The translations under genes were made by a program, and so were the position numbers. 64,000 nt of DNA from NCBI GenBank assembly GCA_932294295.1, contig OW028573.1:70967829-71031828 (forward strand). Direction: 5' to 3'. Of this stretch, positions 48,891-63,489 are shown in pieces. Every line of letters begins with the position of its first letter. Position 1 is the stretch's first letter. The notes below the pieces were generated by a model. That model saw only the letters and a program-made list of their open reading frames with translations, searched no databases and was not told the DNA's origin. This DNA is from Alitta virens (Eukaryota; Annelida; Polychaeta; Phyllodocida; Nereididae).

Positions 48891-50634
48891 ACCAATGTAA
48901 CCAATGAGGTCAGCCAGAAGCTTAGCGCAAGAATCCTGGTGGGGGAGCAAGAAATTTGACTGTTAACATAATTTTCTATCAATCATTAGACTCCAACACG
49001 ACGACAGTCCATGCTCAACAACCCAAAATAACACCAGATTCGGCGATGTTTTAAGAACTATTTTGTTCGACGCTATGTTGAATTCAACGGGCACAGTAAT
49101 TGACACAGTTTTAGATCACGAAGGAGGGAAAAAAATTTCAAAGGCAAATTAGACTAAAACAAATCAAGATGGGGACAGAATTAGGATATTCGCAGCTGCA
49201 TCTTGAACCATCTTCATAAATGATAAGTTGTTCTTTTTAATTTGAAAGATATAAATCTGTTTATGCATAAGTTCATCCAAGTAATATCTTAGGACCATGT
49301 CCAGTACATTAGATGACAGTCACATACCATATATATACAGCTACTCAAACTCATTTGTAATAGTGTTTTCATATGGCAGTTTAGGATTAAATAGTTACTG
49401 ACAATCCTGTACATTCATGGCCAATTTGATAGGATTTCCAATAAATCCAACTACGATAAGTGACCCGATTTGAGATCTACATAAAATTTAGTTCACAAAT
49501 ACAAACGCGAAGAATGGAAAATGAGATTTTTATTAAATAAAACCATCTTTTCTGTAACATTGTCCAACCTGTACATATTATTTACAATATCTACAACTAT
49601 ATAACACATAGCATATATTGCTAGAGCATCACATCTAGAATAACTTAAATTTTCTAATAAATAGATTTATTCTATAGCTCGTGATTAACATGCAACCAGC
49701 AACTACACAAATATAATAGTGAAACTAGAACGGCACATTTGGTATTGGCTAAACCATCGATAAGTATCACTTAAGGAATCATCAAAACACCTTTACATAC
49801 ACACTGAATAAGACCAGTTCTGGAACATTAATTGATCACATGCACTGTACTCTTTGGCGCAAATCCATAGATTCATTTGTTAGCAATGTCAACAATTATA
49901 AATAAACTTTACAAATATAAAACTATCAAAATAAATATAAGGGGCTAAAGTGATGGGGTATGTATGGAATAACATGATAATATACTCACGACTCACGTAA
50001 CATAACCATGCACTATCTGACCACCAGGTAGAAGTGTATCCATCACATAAATAAAATAATCAAGACACTGAAGATGAGCAACATAACTTGCTTGAAAATG
50101 GCACAACACTTTTGATTTGCTTAATAAATTTAAATTGTAAAAAATACATGACAAGAGAACAGGAATTGTGAAATCAAATTGGTAATGTGCAATCAAACTG
50201 CAGTATCACAGAAACAAACTCAACGGGTACATGATTAATCAGTCTCATAATGGTAACATGAACGTATTATCCCAACAATAACTTCATAAAGTCAACCATG
50301 TCGCAACAAGCCAGGGGAAGTAATTTTACCCTCTAGTTCTTACAAGTCAAGTATCTGCCCATAAGTTAAGAGTTATCCCATGTTAAACCCGATAAATAAT
50401 TAAATAAATGGCTACTTCTATTCTTGCTAACATAACTTCTAAAACACCCAGCCTAATAGTACCACTAGAATAATATTATACATAATAATTTCCATCACTT
50501 TTCTGTATAATAACCAGCCATTTTCGAATAACACAATGTGATTTTTATATCATTCTCAGAAATATAAATATATTTGCATTTATTTTGCACATTTAACAAA
50601 TAGACTAGTCATATCACATTACATCAGAAAATTA
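48891..50634 (-). other. Region 3' of the VPS13D gene, possible 3' untranslated region
   Basis: AT-rich sequence between the SINE and the VPS13D stop codon. No other coding region is seen. If the candidate poly(A) signal at 49529-49534 is used, the right 1.1 kb is the 3' untranslated region of VPS13D. Confidence 0.4.
49529..49534 (-). terminator. Candidate poly(A) signal for VPS13D
   Basis: AATAAA on the minus strand about 1.1 kb after the VPS13D stop codon, inside TTTTATTTAATAAAAATC. Several other AT-rich variants lie closer to the stop, so this is only one possibility. Confidence 0.3.
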
Positions 50635-53600
50635 CTAGTCCTCCATGACATACATTCCTTCCTCTGATAAAGTCTGTCGAAGTTCCTCAAACATGCTCTT
50701 AGCATAATTTATTTGTTGTGAGACCTGCAATAAATAAAATACATAATTAAATACTTGTTATATTAGTGGTCCTTATGTTATCTACTCCTGTCACCACATC
50801 AAAAGCGCCTCGAGTTGCAACGTTTATTACCGATTTAAACACAAGGAGAAAAACTTTATTCTAAGGTAAATCAGTGCAATAATCCACAAGCGTTGCAATG
50901 GCCAAACATCACATATTGTTTCAATAATGACAAACTAGAGAATTTAATCTTTTTAATGAACAACAAAGGAAGAATAACGTTCGTTTCCATTTTAAAATCA
51001 AATAATAACTCCAGTATTAATTTTTGAACCCTAGGAATTTACCCCAGGACAGATAAATAGATACATATGGAAAGCGCAGCCCTCTAAGGCAAGTTCTTGC
51101 CACTAGCAAGGGTTGATTGATGAGGTGAGAGGGGAGGAGAAGGCCACCAATGTTACAAATTTACCCATGGATGGGATCTTTTACTTGCCTCAGCATTAAC
51201 ACTGAATACAAGGGACCGCCAATTTAACATCTCATCTAAACGACATCCAGCTGGGATGCAGCTCATGAGGAGTGCAACAGAATCTTCAGATTTCAAAAAG
51301 AGGAAGAGCAAATAAAAATAACCTTTAGCGATATGGCCTCACTGTCACAGCGAATACGAGGACGCCTTCTGGGGTCATTCGTCTGTACACCCAATTCAGT
51401 CTCGGCTTTCATGGTCAGTTCGATGTAGTACTTCCCATCTACAGAGTTAGCAATAAAGATAAGTCAACTTCAAACTGATCATATGCTTGTTATATGAAAC
51501 AAATGACTATGCAAGTCTGCTAGGTTTGTGTTTACTCACCACTCATGACACTGCGGCAGTGATAAAGTTTGTCATAGGTTGTCTGAAGAACAACATTTTG
51601 AGAGCTGGGATCCCTGCCTAGGAAGTACACTTGCTGGCTGGAAATTAGCACCTGTAGACTTTCTTCAGCCTTAAATCGTAGTTGTTCAATAGCAATGAAC
51701 CTATAAACAACGAATAAAAATATCATGTCAAGAGAATTTGTGATCAATGACCCAAAGCAGTGGATCATACTGATGTACAATAATATATTACATGTATTAA
51801 CTAGAAAGCCTACTGCAATACAATGCATGCACTTGAATCTATCGAACCCCCCACCCGTAGCCACACAATTAAAAAAAAATTTGCATCATGGCCTGCATTA
51901 AATATTATTGAATTAAAAAAGATCAATATGTAAGTGAAATGTGGCCACTGGCCCTGCATTTTGTCTCCCTGTTCAGTCAGAGTTTAAAAAGATCACTTGC
52001 TCTGTGATATCATGTGACCTGCCATTCAGCCTGTTGCTGTTAGGGCAGTAATGTGACCTGCAGGCACAGTTGCTATGGTGCCACGATTCAGCCTCTTTCT
52101 GAAAGTGATGGCGGCCATATTGGTAGCGGGCATGTGCTCGCTTCGGGGGGAAAGTAGGGGTAAAATAGAGGATTATAGTGTGAATAGATCCAGGACCAAA
52201 GGGCAGCATGCATAGACGCACAAATTCGGGCTTACACAATTTTATATATATATATGGACAGAAAAACATATATATAGATATTATATTATGACGAAGAATG
52301 AAACAAAAATTAATACTCACATTTCATCGTACTTATACTTGTTAATGACAAACAAGTAAGCCTGAGCCCTAGCATGATGTTCAGAAAATGACGGTAGAAG
52401 ACCTCTCGGTCCATGGCAGCACCTCGATACTCTGACCCTGTTGGGCATTCTGTGGTTGCTACTTCGACTCCTATCTCGAACAGCACTGGCCGCACTTGAG
52501 GCAAAGTCTAGCATACCTGCCACAGGTTTAGTGACAGTTCCAATGACACCTTTGCCAAAACCAGTCACTAGACCCTGGAATACAATTTAGATATAAAACA
52601 TATGTAAAGTGTTTATCAGTTTCAGCAGAGATGGTCACATCCATTATAATATGATATCTTTATTGGCTAACATGAATGTTATGCGATCGTGACAACAATA
52701 TCGTGCCGGTGAAAACAACATTATTTCCTGGAACAATGTGACATACATGTGGAGAATATATAAGTTTTTACGTACTGAAGTATTAACAAGTAATTACCTC
52801 AATACCATCAGATCGTAATCCTGTATAAGTCTGAGAAACAATGCTTGTAGCACCACCCAGTATTCCATGTCCCAGTCCACGGATTCCTGCTATAATATGA
52901 GAACTTCCAGCTGAGCCCTCATTTCTGATCTGGCGTCTCTTCTTTTCGTGTTGTTCATCAACTGTCAAGTAGCCAACTCCATCTGACAAGGATTCTGCCA
53001 CCTATAAAATAAGTATATTATATTCATACAGTGAGTAAGCTTTGTCAACATCTAATGAACATTTTATTTATTATTCTTTTATTTGTTTGTGTAATTTATA
53101 TATGTATGATTGATGTATTTAAGTATCGACAAATCCTTAATTTTCTTTTCTGTGGTCATCAAAGGCAGATACACCTATTGGCCTATTTTCTTTTTTGATT
53201 ATAAGTAGTGATTTGTATTTGTTTATTTTGTTTTTGGTTGTGACCATAAATCAATCGATCAAAGCAAAAAATTATTCATCAAACTGATTTCTTTCAGCAT
53301 ACCTTGGCAGCAGTGTTGGAGACACCATGGGTGACATTTTTTATAAGACCACCCACATTGCCGTCCTTGATCAGACCTGAGAGTCCCGTGGTTACGTCAT
53401 TGAAGAGACCTAGTGGGTTACCCAGGAAATCCACGGAGCCTAATATCTTCGCAGCTTGACTTCTCAGTTCCTGTAAATTGAGTACAATTGGCAAATGACA
53501 AAAATACCAACTTACAGTAACTGGCAACATAATTAGCCTGCCTAAAATGGGCATCTCCTAATTAATGACAGCTTATGGTCCAACAGATGTAAACTGGATG

Positions 53601-56600
53601 TTGATATCAAAAATCTAATGACCTGACTATATGATAATGCAATTATAAAACAATGGTTTGGACCATATTTCTAGCTGCTCAAACAGTTATTTATGAGAGC
53701 CCCAATGTGTAATTTTCTCACCTCTGTATAATGCAAGGACAGAGACTCAAACAAAAAGGCAGCAGTTTCAAAAGGCCCATACTTCACATAATGATCTGAA
53801 AGGATAGGAAAGAAAGAGTCGAGATATATTTCACCAAATATCAATACAAAGCACTTAGCTTTTAGTACAATTCCAAGCCTAGCTTATTACTTCCTAAAAC
53901 TTCTACTGCAACCGTTTACGACACACTACTAACCAAGTTCAACATGAGCTTCCTCGAACTGGACAAGAGGGATGGCCGTGAACTTCTTTACGGCACCAAG
54001 GTCAAGAGGAAGGTCATCAGCAGTATGACAACTGAGTGTCAATCTATCTGTCATTATTGCTAACTCTCCAAAGTAGTATCGTTTGAACTGCTTGGATGTT
54101 GCAGCCAACAGTGCCCTGAAAAGACAGAAAACATTAATGACTGACACCCAAACACTTCCAATATGCTCTTAAAAGGTATCAGATGCTCAACAAAAATCAA
54201 TACCTTTGTGAATCAAAGCTGCTTTCCTCAACAGCTACCTCCAAGGTTTTTTCGGATCCTGAATACCCAGCGAACTGCACCAGTTTCCACAATAACCTCT
54301 CTTCGATGTTCACAGTGAGTCTACAGATTGAAACTACCAAGGAACTGTAAATGTCTGCATTCCACTGAGGATGAGATGGCATCTGGAGAGCACATATCTG
54401 AATTGCTGGTGCTGATGGTGCCACTGGTGACCCTTGGGCTCCTGGTGACTCTTGGGTCATGTGCAGCATAACTAGTCTTGATGTGCCAAAGAGCTGATTA
54501 TCAACCTGTGTTAAACAATATAAAGTGTCATACAATAGATAAAACAAGGAAAGTGATAGAAAGATCATAAATACCACTTTCAAGAACTGTACCATCCCAC
54601 GAACCTGTATATGTCGTACCACTGTTGAGAAGGTTTTCCCATCTTCACATGAACTGTAAGCCATCTCGATGCCCCTCAGACTGATGTAAATCAGTTCTTC
54701 AGGCGCATGGTTGACTAAAGACACACCAATGCCATTCGGGAGGATGACTTTTGCCTAAAAATACACAAGAAAGCTTAATCAACATTGCAAACACAGACTC
54801 ACACTAAGTGCCATGTTTACAACACGACAAAAGCACAGACCTGCAGTCGTATCTTTGATTCCTTATCGGCATCAGTTGCCATTGCTCTGAACCTTCCTGG
54901 TGCTTCTCTTGTTGTCAGAATTCCAGCTCTTCCTTCGATCACCACCCACTCATCCTTCTTTTTGGGCTATTAACCGTAATATAAACATAGCAGTTATGGT
55001 AATTTTAACTAAGTGTGATAAAAATCGACTGTACATTTTTTTGGGTCAATTCCTCTTACTTGTGCTCCTGTGTCATTGATTTGCAGCACCCTCGTTGGAC
55101 CATCATTAATAACAGTGACTCGCAGATGACCTGACCCTGGCCTCATTCGCACCCGACCGACTGCCATCTCAACAGGAACTTGAACTGCATCCTTAACACG
55201 AGGAAATGGTCCCAGAACTGCAGTTCCACCTTCACAAATGTAGACACATGTACATCACTAAGTACTTATCAGAAATATTTGGCAAAAAGACAATTAAATT
55301 TGGAATATTTGATTGAAAAGGCTTTCGTAAAAATACAGTTAAAAAAGTAGAGTACTCTGAATCGAAGATAAAGACCAACTGGCAATTGATTGCTACTTAG
55401 TACTTACCATCCTGCAGACCAAAGAAGCCCTCCTTTGATTGAACACACATGTTTCCTGAATCAATACACAGTTTGCCATGCTGCAACAAGAACACATAAT
55501 CATATGGCATCATCACCCAGGAGGCGACATGACTCGCGAGATGGAAGTGATAACAAAAGCTCTCCCCCCTCTGGGGGCAGAGCTCAATCAGACTTTAATA
55601 TGGAAAGATGTATTCAAAACCAATGTTATTTCATTGAATAAACAACACACTTACCTGAAACTTCCAAGTTTGGGTAGAGCGTCTTCTGCTATCCATTTTT
55701 CTTATCATCAGCTCAACATCTTTATTAGGCTGCAGTGCAATGTCTGCAATATCTAGCACATAACTTGTTGCACTCGTATTCCCTTGATTAGGACATGATG
55801 GAGACGCGCTGCCTTCGTGTTTGAGTTGTCCTTGGGCTGTCATTCTCCACAACTGAGATCGTCTTCCCTTTTCCTGAAATAAAGCATGAGGTTTTGTTGT
55901 ACGGTTTCTGCAATAAAGGCCATCAACTTCTCTTCAAAAATACCAGATCATACGTAGTAGAAACAGACCATTTTCTTTAGGATCACTTTGTTGTTGGGCA
56001 ACACATCCAACACAAGTTCTTGAGACCGAACAAAGTCATCATATCCCTTAGGTGCTGGACGAGGCTGGTCAAGGTCCAAGGTCCTGAAAATCAAATTACA
56101 AAGCTCTTATTCTCCACGCGTAAAGAAACTCATGTTTTTGTTACTATCACAATAATTAATCAAACGGCAGACTTACTCCTTCAGAGTACCACTAAAGGCA
56201 ATATAGAAGAAGTTCTCGTAGCATAACACATCTCCTTCCGAGTTACTGTTCATGCTGTATGTCGCAGAGCTCCCTCCAGGCACATTTAATGTTATATGTG
56301 GAGGCAGTGTGGGCTCATCCAAAGCATATGGCACTGAAATTCCAAATATATACATTGACATACAGTGATTCACAATCTACTACAACAAAGACAATTTGAC
56401 GAAGTGTTTACACTCACCAGAAGTGTGAGACTTTATGCTTGTTCGCAGCTTCTCATCAGACACTTTTGTTTGGAAATAAGTGATAGGCACTTCAGCGAAG
56501 TTATCAATGCGGTACGGAGGCGGCATGTGACTCGCATCAGCAAAGAACACATAAAAAGTGGCACCTTGCAGAACAATGTCAACCCTCAAGAAATGACAAT

Positions 56601-59600
56601 GGAAATTCTCATCTCTGGAAATTTAATCAAGGCATAGAATTAGCCATGAAATGGTCCTGATTACTTAGGACTAACAAATGAGAATATTATGCCATGCATT
56701 AGCAACATACTGCGTATCTTACCTCATATTTACATGGAAAGAGTTGACCTGGTCAATACGGAATCCTCCAGACCAGTGACAACCAGGGATGTCATTAATC
56801 TTGACACACATCAGTTGATCGAGGTCAACTCTGGGCCAATGGAAAGACAGCTGACATCCTTCCAAAGCAGACAAGTGGTTCTCTCGGCCAGTTCTCTCAG
56901 AGGTGGTGAAGTTACGCTGAGCAAAACTGAGTCTGTAACTAGTCCTGTTATCCAGTTGATACCTCGGAGAGAAGGTCACAATTGTGGTGTTCCTGTATCG
57001 CCCTCTTCCTTGTCTTGCTTCTATACCAATGTAGTAAACCCTGCAAAAGACAGCGCAGTGAATTAGAGTAGTAATTAACCAACACCGAATTACCTCCATG
57101 TAATCAATGAATACAGTATGTTGACTTACAGGTCGGGACGAGCAGTAGACTGGCCAACATGCAACTGACGAACGCCTTCACCTCTTGACAAGGAAAATCT
57201 GTGACACCATTTAGTGATTGACTTCTGACCGTGTACAGTCTTACCAAGCCTCATGGTGCATCTAAAACAACATTCAAAATTCACAATTTTAAACACATAC
57301 CAAATCAAAGTGAGCCGTAGAATTCAAGCACGGGTTTGTTAGCACATACTTACGATGTATTGGCATCCTTGTCAGCATAACTAAACAGGAGTGGCATAAC
57401 ACTACGGGCATGCTCGTGTTCTTCAAATTGCCCCGCAGCATCAACTCGAGCATTGTCTTGCCGGAACACCAGAGGAAGACCCGACTTGTTGACAAGCCAA
57501 AATGGAGCATACACAGATAGCTGAAACAGAAGTTTACCTCATTAACATCAGAACTTTATTACTTTCAGCGTAATGAATGCAATGAGGTAAATTTACAGGC
57601 TCATCTTTATGTATACCTTCAATGAACCTCCTATTCCAGCCTTGATGTGCACCTGCAGCTCAAGCAGACGATCAGAAGTGTCATAAACTCGCAGTTTAAC
57701 TTCATAGTTTTGAGTGCCAGGAGGAATGACCAGTTCTTTGCATGAGGGGAAATTTTCCAACTGAATGCCTAATTCGAGAGGTTGACTTAAATCAACCTGC
57801 AAATCAAAAAGAATTATTCTGTATGACTCAATAACCAATAAATGAAACAAATTACAAAGAATGCAGTAAATATAACATACCAGTAAGACTGCTGCAGTTT
57901 TTCCTGGACTAATAACACCACGGATATCAGTGTTGTTGAAATAGTAGACAATGTCCATAGGCAACAGATTGACCACTCTCACCGGTGGCATCAGAGTAAT
58001 GACATGACCAGGCTGAACAAAAGCTGGTGCCTGGGAAACCGAAGAGATTTTTGATGTTGCAAAGTCCTCTGGATACTTCTGACGGTAGACACTGACACAG
58101 AACCTGGTCAGAAATTAAGACACGTAAAGCATTTCAGTCCACAGATATAAGTCTTCTCAGTTGCAATCACAAAGGGCACTACTCTGATTAAACTTTTACA
58201 CCTTCCATCTAACTGAAGCACTATTCACCATTTTATCAATGCGATAACTTACACCTTTGTATTACATGCTCGTTAATAGCATCATACACATTGCACCCTT
58301 AAGATAAGGAAAAGACTAACCAAAAACATTTAATCTACCTGTAAGAAGCTTGATCCGGGTCTCCTCCAGGGGTGCTGCAATGCATCATGCCATTGTTCAC
58401 TTCACCAGGTCTGAGCACATGTTGCCAGTGAATGGGTTTGTTAGCCCAGTTTAGTGACCAGCCAACCGGACGAACTTGGAGCTTGCACATGACATTTGGG
58501 AGAGGGACAGCTTGTTTGCTCTGAGGCTGAATCCTCATCATGCCCACTTCTCTGACTGAAATGAGTTATTTAAAAAATTTGAGACACACAGGCTGATTAC
58601 ATACGAAGAAATTAAAAATTAAAAACCAATATTGTACTAACTATCAAGGTCAAAGTAATTTTTTCTTCACTAGAAATGAAACACAAAATTTCCAGACATA
58701 GTGGCTATGAGAAACTGTGAGAGAAATTTTGTTTTCCTAATTTTCACCTCTTTTCTTTCTCTTATTATTACCTCCCCGTAACCGCATAATTGCCTTTGGG
58801 ATTATTTAGAATTTATTTTTTCTATTTGCATATCTTTTGGGTATAAATATCAATTTCAGGGCCGTGACACTGACCAACACCTGGAGCTGTATCTTCGAGT
58901 CTAATGTCAACTGGATCCTCGAGTCGATTGTCAAGCATGAGTGCTGACCTCACTGTGATGACTTTCTTAGCACTTCCTTCAAGGCTCACGTCAAAGACCA
59001 CCCTGGCTGGCGGCACTTCTTGGAACTGTGAAAGAATACCACGAGCATCTCACAAATAATTTTGCACACAATAAGCAATTTGTCAAATTGTTAATTGCAT
59101 ATAACCTTTTTAATTGCATATAACCCTTTTAATTGCATATAACCCTTTTAATTGCATATAACCCTTTAATTGCATATAACCCTTTTAATTGCATATAACC
59201 CTTTTATTTGCATATAACCCTTACAATGCCTGAAGTGTTGTCAATCTCTGGTTTGGCCTGTCTGAAGTAAGTTCCAACTTTGTCGACTGACACTGGGTCC
59301 ACCTCTTTCCAGCCTGCTACTTTAACAACTACCTGATGCACTTTCAATTCATGTGTGTGCTGTAAGAAGCAGTAAGGTAAAAAACAATTAACAGTAGGTA
59401 AAAAACAATCAAAAGCCAAAAAATTGCAACTTCAAGGCATCAATAATAATTAAGCATACCTTGTGACGAATCTTCTCCCTCTCTTCAATCAAGAAAGACA
59501 GTTCTCCCTCGGGATGCACTTGCCGCCACTCACTCACGTGGAAATGTGACGGTTTACGTTGATTGTCGCTGGACAGAATGATCCTGACGAAAGACAAAAT

Positions 59601-62600
59601 AAATTTCAGATGAAACGCTTAAAGTCAATTCAGAACGAGGTGAAGTACATCTCTGTGGGTGTTCATTTCAAAATGAAAGTCCTCAATTTATGTTTCATTT
59701 GAAAGTCTTTAAGTTGAAGATGACTCTGACAACCCCATCACGTTTAAGTCGGGGGAACATTGTGTAATAAATGCTGCCCTGCTTGTGTTCTGTATGTTCA
59801 ATGTCATTTTGTTGATGCTACCATGAAAAAAAGTGAAGTTACAAACCTTGTAGGAGTGGTGGTGACAGTAGCAAACCACAGCGAACAACCCGTGTGATTT
59901 CTTATTGCAAAAGGAATGAATGGGACACGTCTCCTGTGGTTTGAGATTGCTTGTTCACCACTGCAACAACAACAAAAATCTCAAGCAATAAGGAAATATA
60001 AAATCTTCCGATTATAACTTCAAAAGTAGTTCCACAAGAAATAATTAAGTTATTTTACCTTTGTGATTTCTGACTATAATAATCCTCAGTCCACTTGTTC
60101 TTGGTTTGTCGATACTGCTCCAACAAAACACTTGTGATGTTCATGTTGAGAGTTTCAGCAGCTAAAAATCAACAGTTCATATCATTATACAACAATAATA
60201 TTATAAATGGGTGTAAAATCTTATGACGACTATCCTCATACATGCTAATACTACAAAGAAACACACACCATAAAACTGCATGATAAGATGACGCTCCTTC
60301 TCACCAGGTGTAATGGCCCACTCCACATGACTCCTAAATGAAAAAAATTACAAAGAAGATAGTACGGTAAATAAACCAATGAATTCAGTAATACGATTTT
60401 CTCAAGCATATGATTAATTGATTCATTTTACTCACGGCCATGATTCCAAGAAAGGTTCCCATCCAGACAGGATCCTGTTGTAATAATCGATCGTAGTTTT
60501 CATGCTCGCTTTTCCTTCACGTCTTTCGTTGACTTTTTGCAGAATGTGGATGTCTGCAAGTGATTTCGGGTATAAATAAAACACTCCTATTTACCCTAGG
60601 GTAAACGAATAGGCATCAAAACAAAACCTGTGAATCTTCACTCACTTGAGAATGTGATTTCTGCGAGGGGCACATCAGCATCCAGACAATCGTCAATGAG
60701 ACAGAAACAAATGCTGCCTGCCTTGACCTCAAAACCAGAAATATTGAACGTCCCAGTCTGTTCCTTTTTCTGGACAGCATCAGAAGACCTTTTCTTCTCT
60801 GATAGTATAACGTGTAAATCATCAACTTCACTCTGACCTGTGACATCCACCAAAGCCTTCAGGCATTCTTCTTCTTTGAGTTGGAGATTCGGCATTTGTT
60901 TTGGGTCACCTGGTTGAAAAAGAGAGATAATTAAATTTTTAAGTGTCCGCTGACACAGTACTATGGTAATAATCAATAAGATTGTCGGTTTCTTGGTTTT
61001 GTTGAACCAGGAACGTCCATATATTATAGAAGCTAGATATTGACAGTACGGTCTAAGAATTCCTTGATAATTGACAGAGCACTGTGGCAGCAAGCCATTG
61101 CCATATATCTTATACAGGTGCAATACAAATGAACGGTAATTAAACAAATTCAGGTCTTCATAGCCCAATCTACCTTTAGTGGCACTTGCAGATGCGTTTT
61201 TCGGAGGCTCTATCTTCTCCCCTGCTCTGGCAGCTTCAAGTGCTTGTTGAGGAACAGAGTTCAAGATTTCCATGAACAGCTGAAGATCATTGTACGAGAG
61301 ACGGATATTCAGTGTGCTAAAACTCACCTGTAGGATAACAAAGGAATACAATATAACAAATTTCAAGACTTTCAATGCATTATGAATCATCAAGCTGTCA
61401 CTCATATGTTTTCTAACCAAGTAGTTTCACTCACTTCCAGAATGGGTGGCTTATCCTCAACACCATGAACGTCAAGAAGACCTGCAGTTTTTGTATTGCG
61501 TTGATGGAAGAGTGGATTGTTGGCCAATTCCATTGTGACTGTGACAGGATCAATAATGGACAATGCAGTTTCGTCTTCAGCAGCCAAAGAGCAGGAGAAC
61601 ACCTCAAGACTTTGCAGGCTGCAAGACACAGGTCGTTCAGAGAAGTTCGGTCGAAGACTGAACACAGCAGTTGTCTGGAAAAAAAATTACACATGAGGCC
61701 TTGATTGTAATACATCCAGGGCTTTGGAGTAGGAGTCGGAGTCGGGAGTCAGGGGGTTTTTGGGTGGAGTCGGAGTCAGAGTCGGAGTCAGAAAATGGTG
61801 TGTGGCTGGAGTCGGAGTCAGAGTCAGAGTCAAATTTTTAAAAGTAGGAGTCGGGAATCGGAGTCAGAGTCAATTTTAACCGACTCCGAATTATACATCT
61901 GAACTTGATTTAGCTTTTTGATATTGTTCATTACTACAATTTTATTATCTTTTCCTTGCTCTAGCGCTCAAGCTGCAAAACAATACATTAAGTTACCTTC
62001 AATATGACAGCATTAGTATCCCACATGGCAGCATTTGCCACACAGATCAACTCAGTGTCTGTGACATTCAGTTTGAGCTCAAATGGAGTTTCCACCTGCA
62101 AAGAATAAAATCTAATGTTGAAATACAAGCATTCTAGTGGATAAAATTAATGTAAATCTTGAATATTTAAGACTCCTTGCACACCTTTTCCACTATTGGT
62201 GCTCTCTTGGTGACAATTCCAGTTGACACATTGCTGTAATGACTAGTGGTCATTTTTTTTCCTTGGTCTTGATCTTGCCGGTCAGTAGTGCCATCTGCAA
62301 TATATGTTACCAAGATAAAGTTTAATAAAATGTATTAATTTTGGTTTAATTGTTCAACTAGAGAGAACATATACCAGATTTTAACCAATTTTAATTCGGT
62401 AAACAAGCTATCGCAAAGTACAGTAGCCCACAAACCTGTCTTGAAAGGATTTTCCGCCGACGTGAGCAGAAAGTCCTTCACAAGAAGTAACCAATCAAAT
62501 ATGCCCATGACACGCATGTTGTTCAGGAGAATGGTGAACCTCGTCCTTTCTTTTGTTGACCTGTAATGCAGCTCCATCTGGAGGTCATTGTTATTGGTGT

Positions 62601-63489
62601 GTTCTTTTGTCACATGGAGTATATTCGTGAAGACGTTGGGTCTGGCATTGGCTGGTTGATCTAAATTAAGTATGTATTACGATATTAAGACTTATTTAAT
62701 TACACACACAGATAGTGTTTAATTGTGACACTAGATCCGTACACTCAGAAATTGCTTTCTAAGAAATGTGAAACGATGCATCTCTTTCTTGATCATACCT
62801 CATTATCATATATTGCCCAAGCAATCTGCTGTTCACCTAAGCGCCCTTTTTTATCATTGGTTATTCTTTGTGGACGTTAGTTCACAGTCAGAGGACAAAC
62901 CATAGGCTGAGTTGGCTGACCTGAAATTGCGTGTTGCAGGGATTTTGGGGAAATGTACAGCCCTGCTAATCGTGAAATGTGCGTCGGGTGATGAAAATAC
63001 TACTGTATACAAAGTTTCATGGTCAAGCGATGAATATTAACAAATTTGCCCCCGTTCATTGAAAGGATTGGTGCCAACTCGGCCCATCCAGCGTCCTCTG
63101 ACTTTAAACAAGCGTCCACAATGAATAACCAATAATAAATGACGGCGCTAAAGTGAACAGCTCAGAAGCTCGGCAATATCAGATACATCAAAATAGCTAC
63201 TTCCACAAACAAGATCTTCTATCTTGATACTTTAAAATGATAATACTCTCAAGCAATAATTACCTTGATATCTTGTGTCATAGACCATGATTTCATTTGA
63301 CACAAGGTCCACATCCTTTGATCCATCTGAGAAACTCTCGTAAGTCAGTTTTGACCTGAGGAAATCAAATTTTGCCAGGGAAACTTCAGGACAGTTGTTT
63401 TGCTCATGAGCCACAAGAAGTTGAACTGTCACATTCTTTAGATGAAGCAAGATCGCCATGGATTTCCAGACTTGTCCGCTAAGTATTGT
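50635..63489 (-). CDS. VPS13D: VPS13D, C-terminal half (5' partial)
   Basis: VPS13D is a very large bridge-like lipid-transfer protein acting at contacts between ER, mitochondria and peroxisomes. Thirty-seven exons with GT-AG introns (mostly 80-300 bp) join in frame and give 2,038 residues plus the stop at 50637-50635. The start lies beyond the window. Exon 3' to 5' limits include 50635-50724, 51323-51438, 51540-51700, 52321-52574, 52798-53001, 53303-53470, 54204-54505, 56723-57040, 57354-57520, 57881-58103, 60646-60909, 61435-61674, 62436-62660 and 63264-63489. Diagnostic blocks: WDTNAVILK (61997-62095), YYNRILSGWEPFLESW (60436-60553), FWLVNKSGLPLVFRQ of the VAB/SHR-BD adaptor domain (57354-57520), and GNPLGLFNDVTTGLSGLIK, GNVGGLIKNVTHGVSN and KGVIGTVTKPVAGMLDFAS near the C-terminus, which fit the D paralogue better than A/C. 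I saw no UBA domain. Confidence 0.95.
51049..51275 (-). repeat. SINE family 2, copy 2 in VPS13D intron
   Basis: Shares GAAAGCGCAGCCCTCTAAGG, TTGATTGATGAGGTGAGAG and TCTTTTACTTGCCTC words with the copy at 48625-48890, also with a (TATC)-like tail on the same side. It lies in the last intron of VPS13D (50725-51322) and lacks the head containing the B box. Confidence 0.7.
59090..59224. repeat. 20-bp tandem repeat in VPS13D intron
   Basis: Seven units of TTTTAATTGCATATAACCC (19-20 bp) fill the intron between exons 58881-59025 and 59225-59359. The last unit runs into the splice donor of the upstream exon. Confidence 0.92.
61717..61891. mobile_element. hAT-like MITE with GGAGTCGGAGTC repeats
   Basis: It starts CAGGGCTTTGGAGTAGG, contains many GGAGTC/AGAGTC words and ends AACCGACTCCGAAT. 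AATACATC (61709-61716) and TATACATC (61892-61899) flank it, a near-perfect 8-bp duplication as in hAT. The right terminus lacks the expected ACAGCCCTG, so it is eroded. It lies in the VPS13D intron 61675-61996. Confidence 0.65.

Noticed and set aside
50635..63489. VPS13A or VPS13C instead of VPS13D
   Set aside because: The C-terminal words (GNPLGLFNDVT, GGLIKNVTHGVSN, TKPVAGMLDFAS) fit the D paralogue better.
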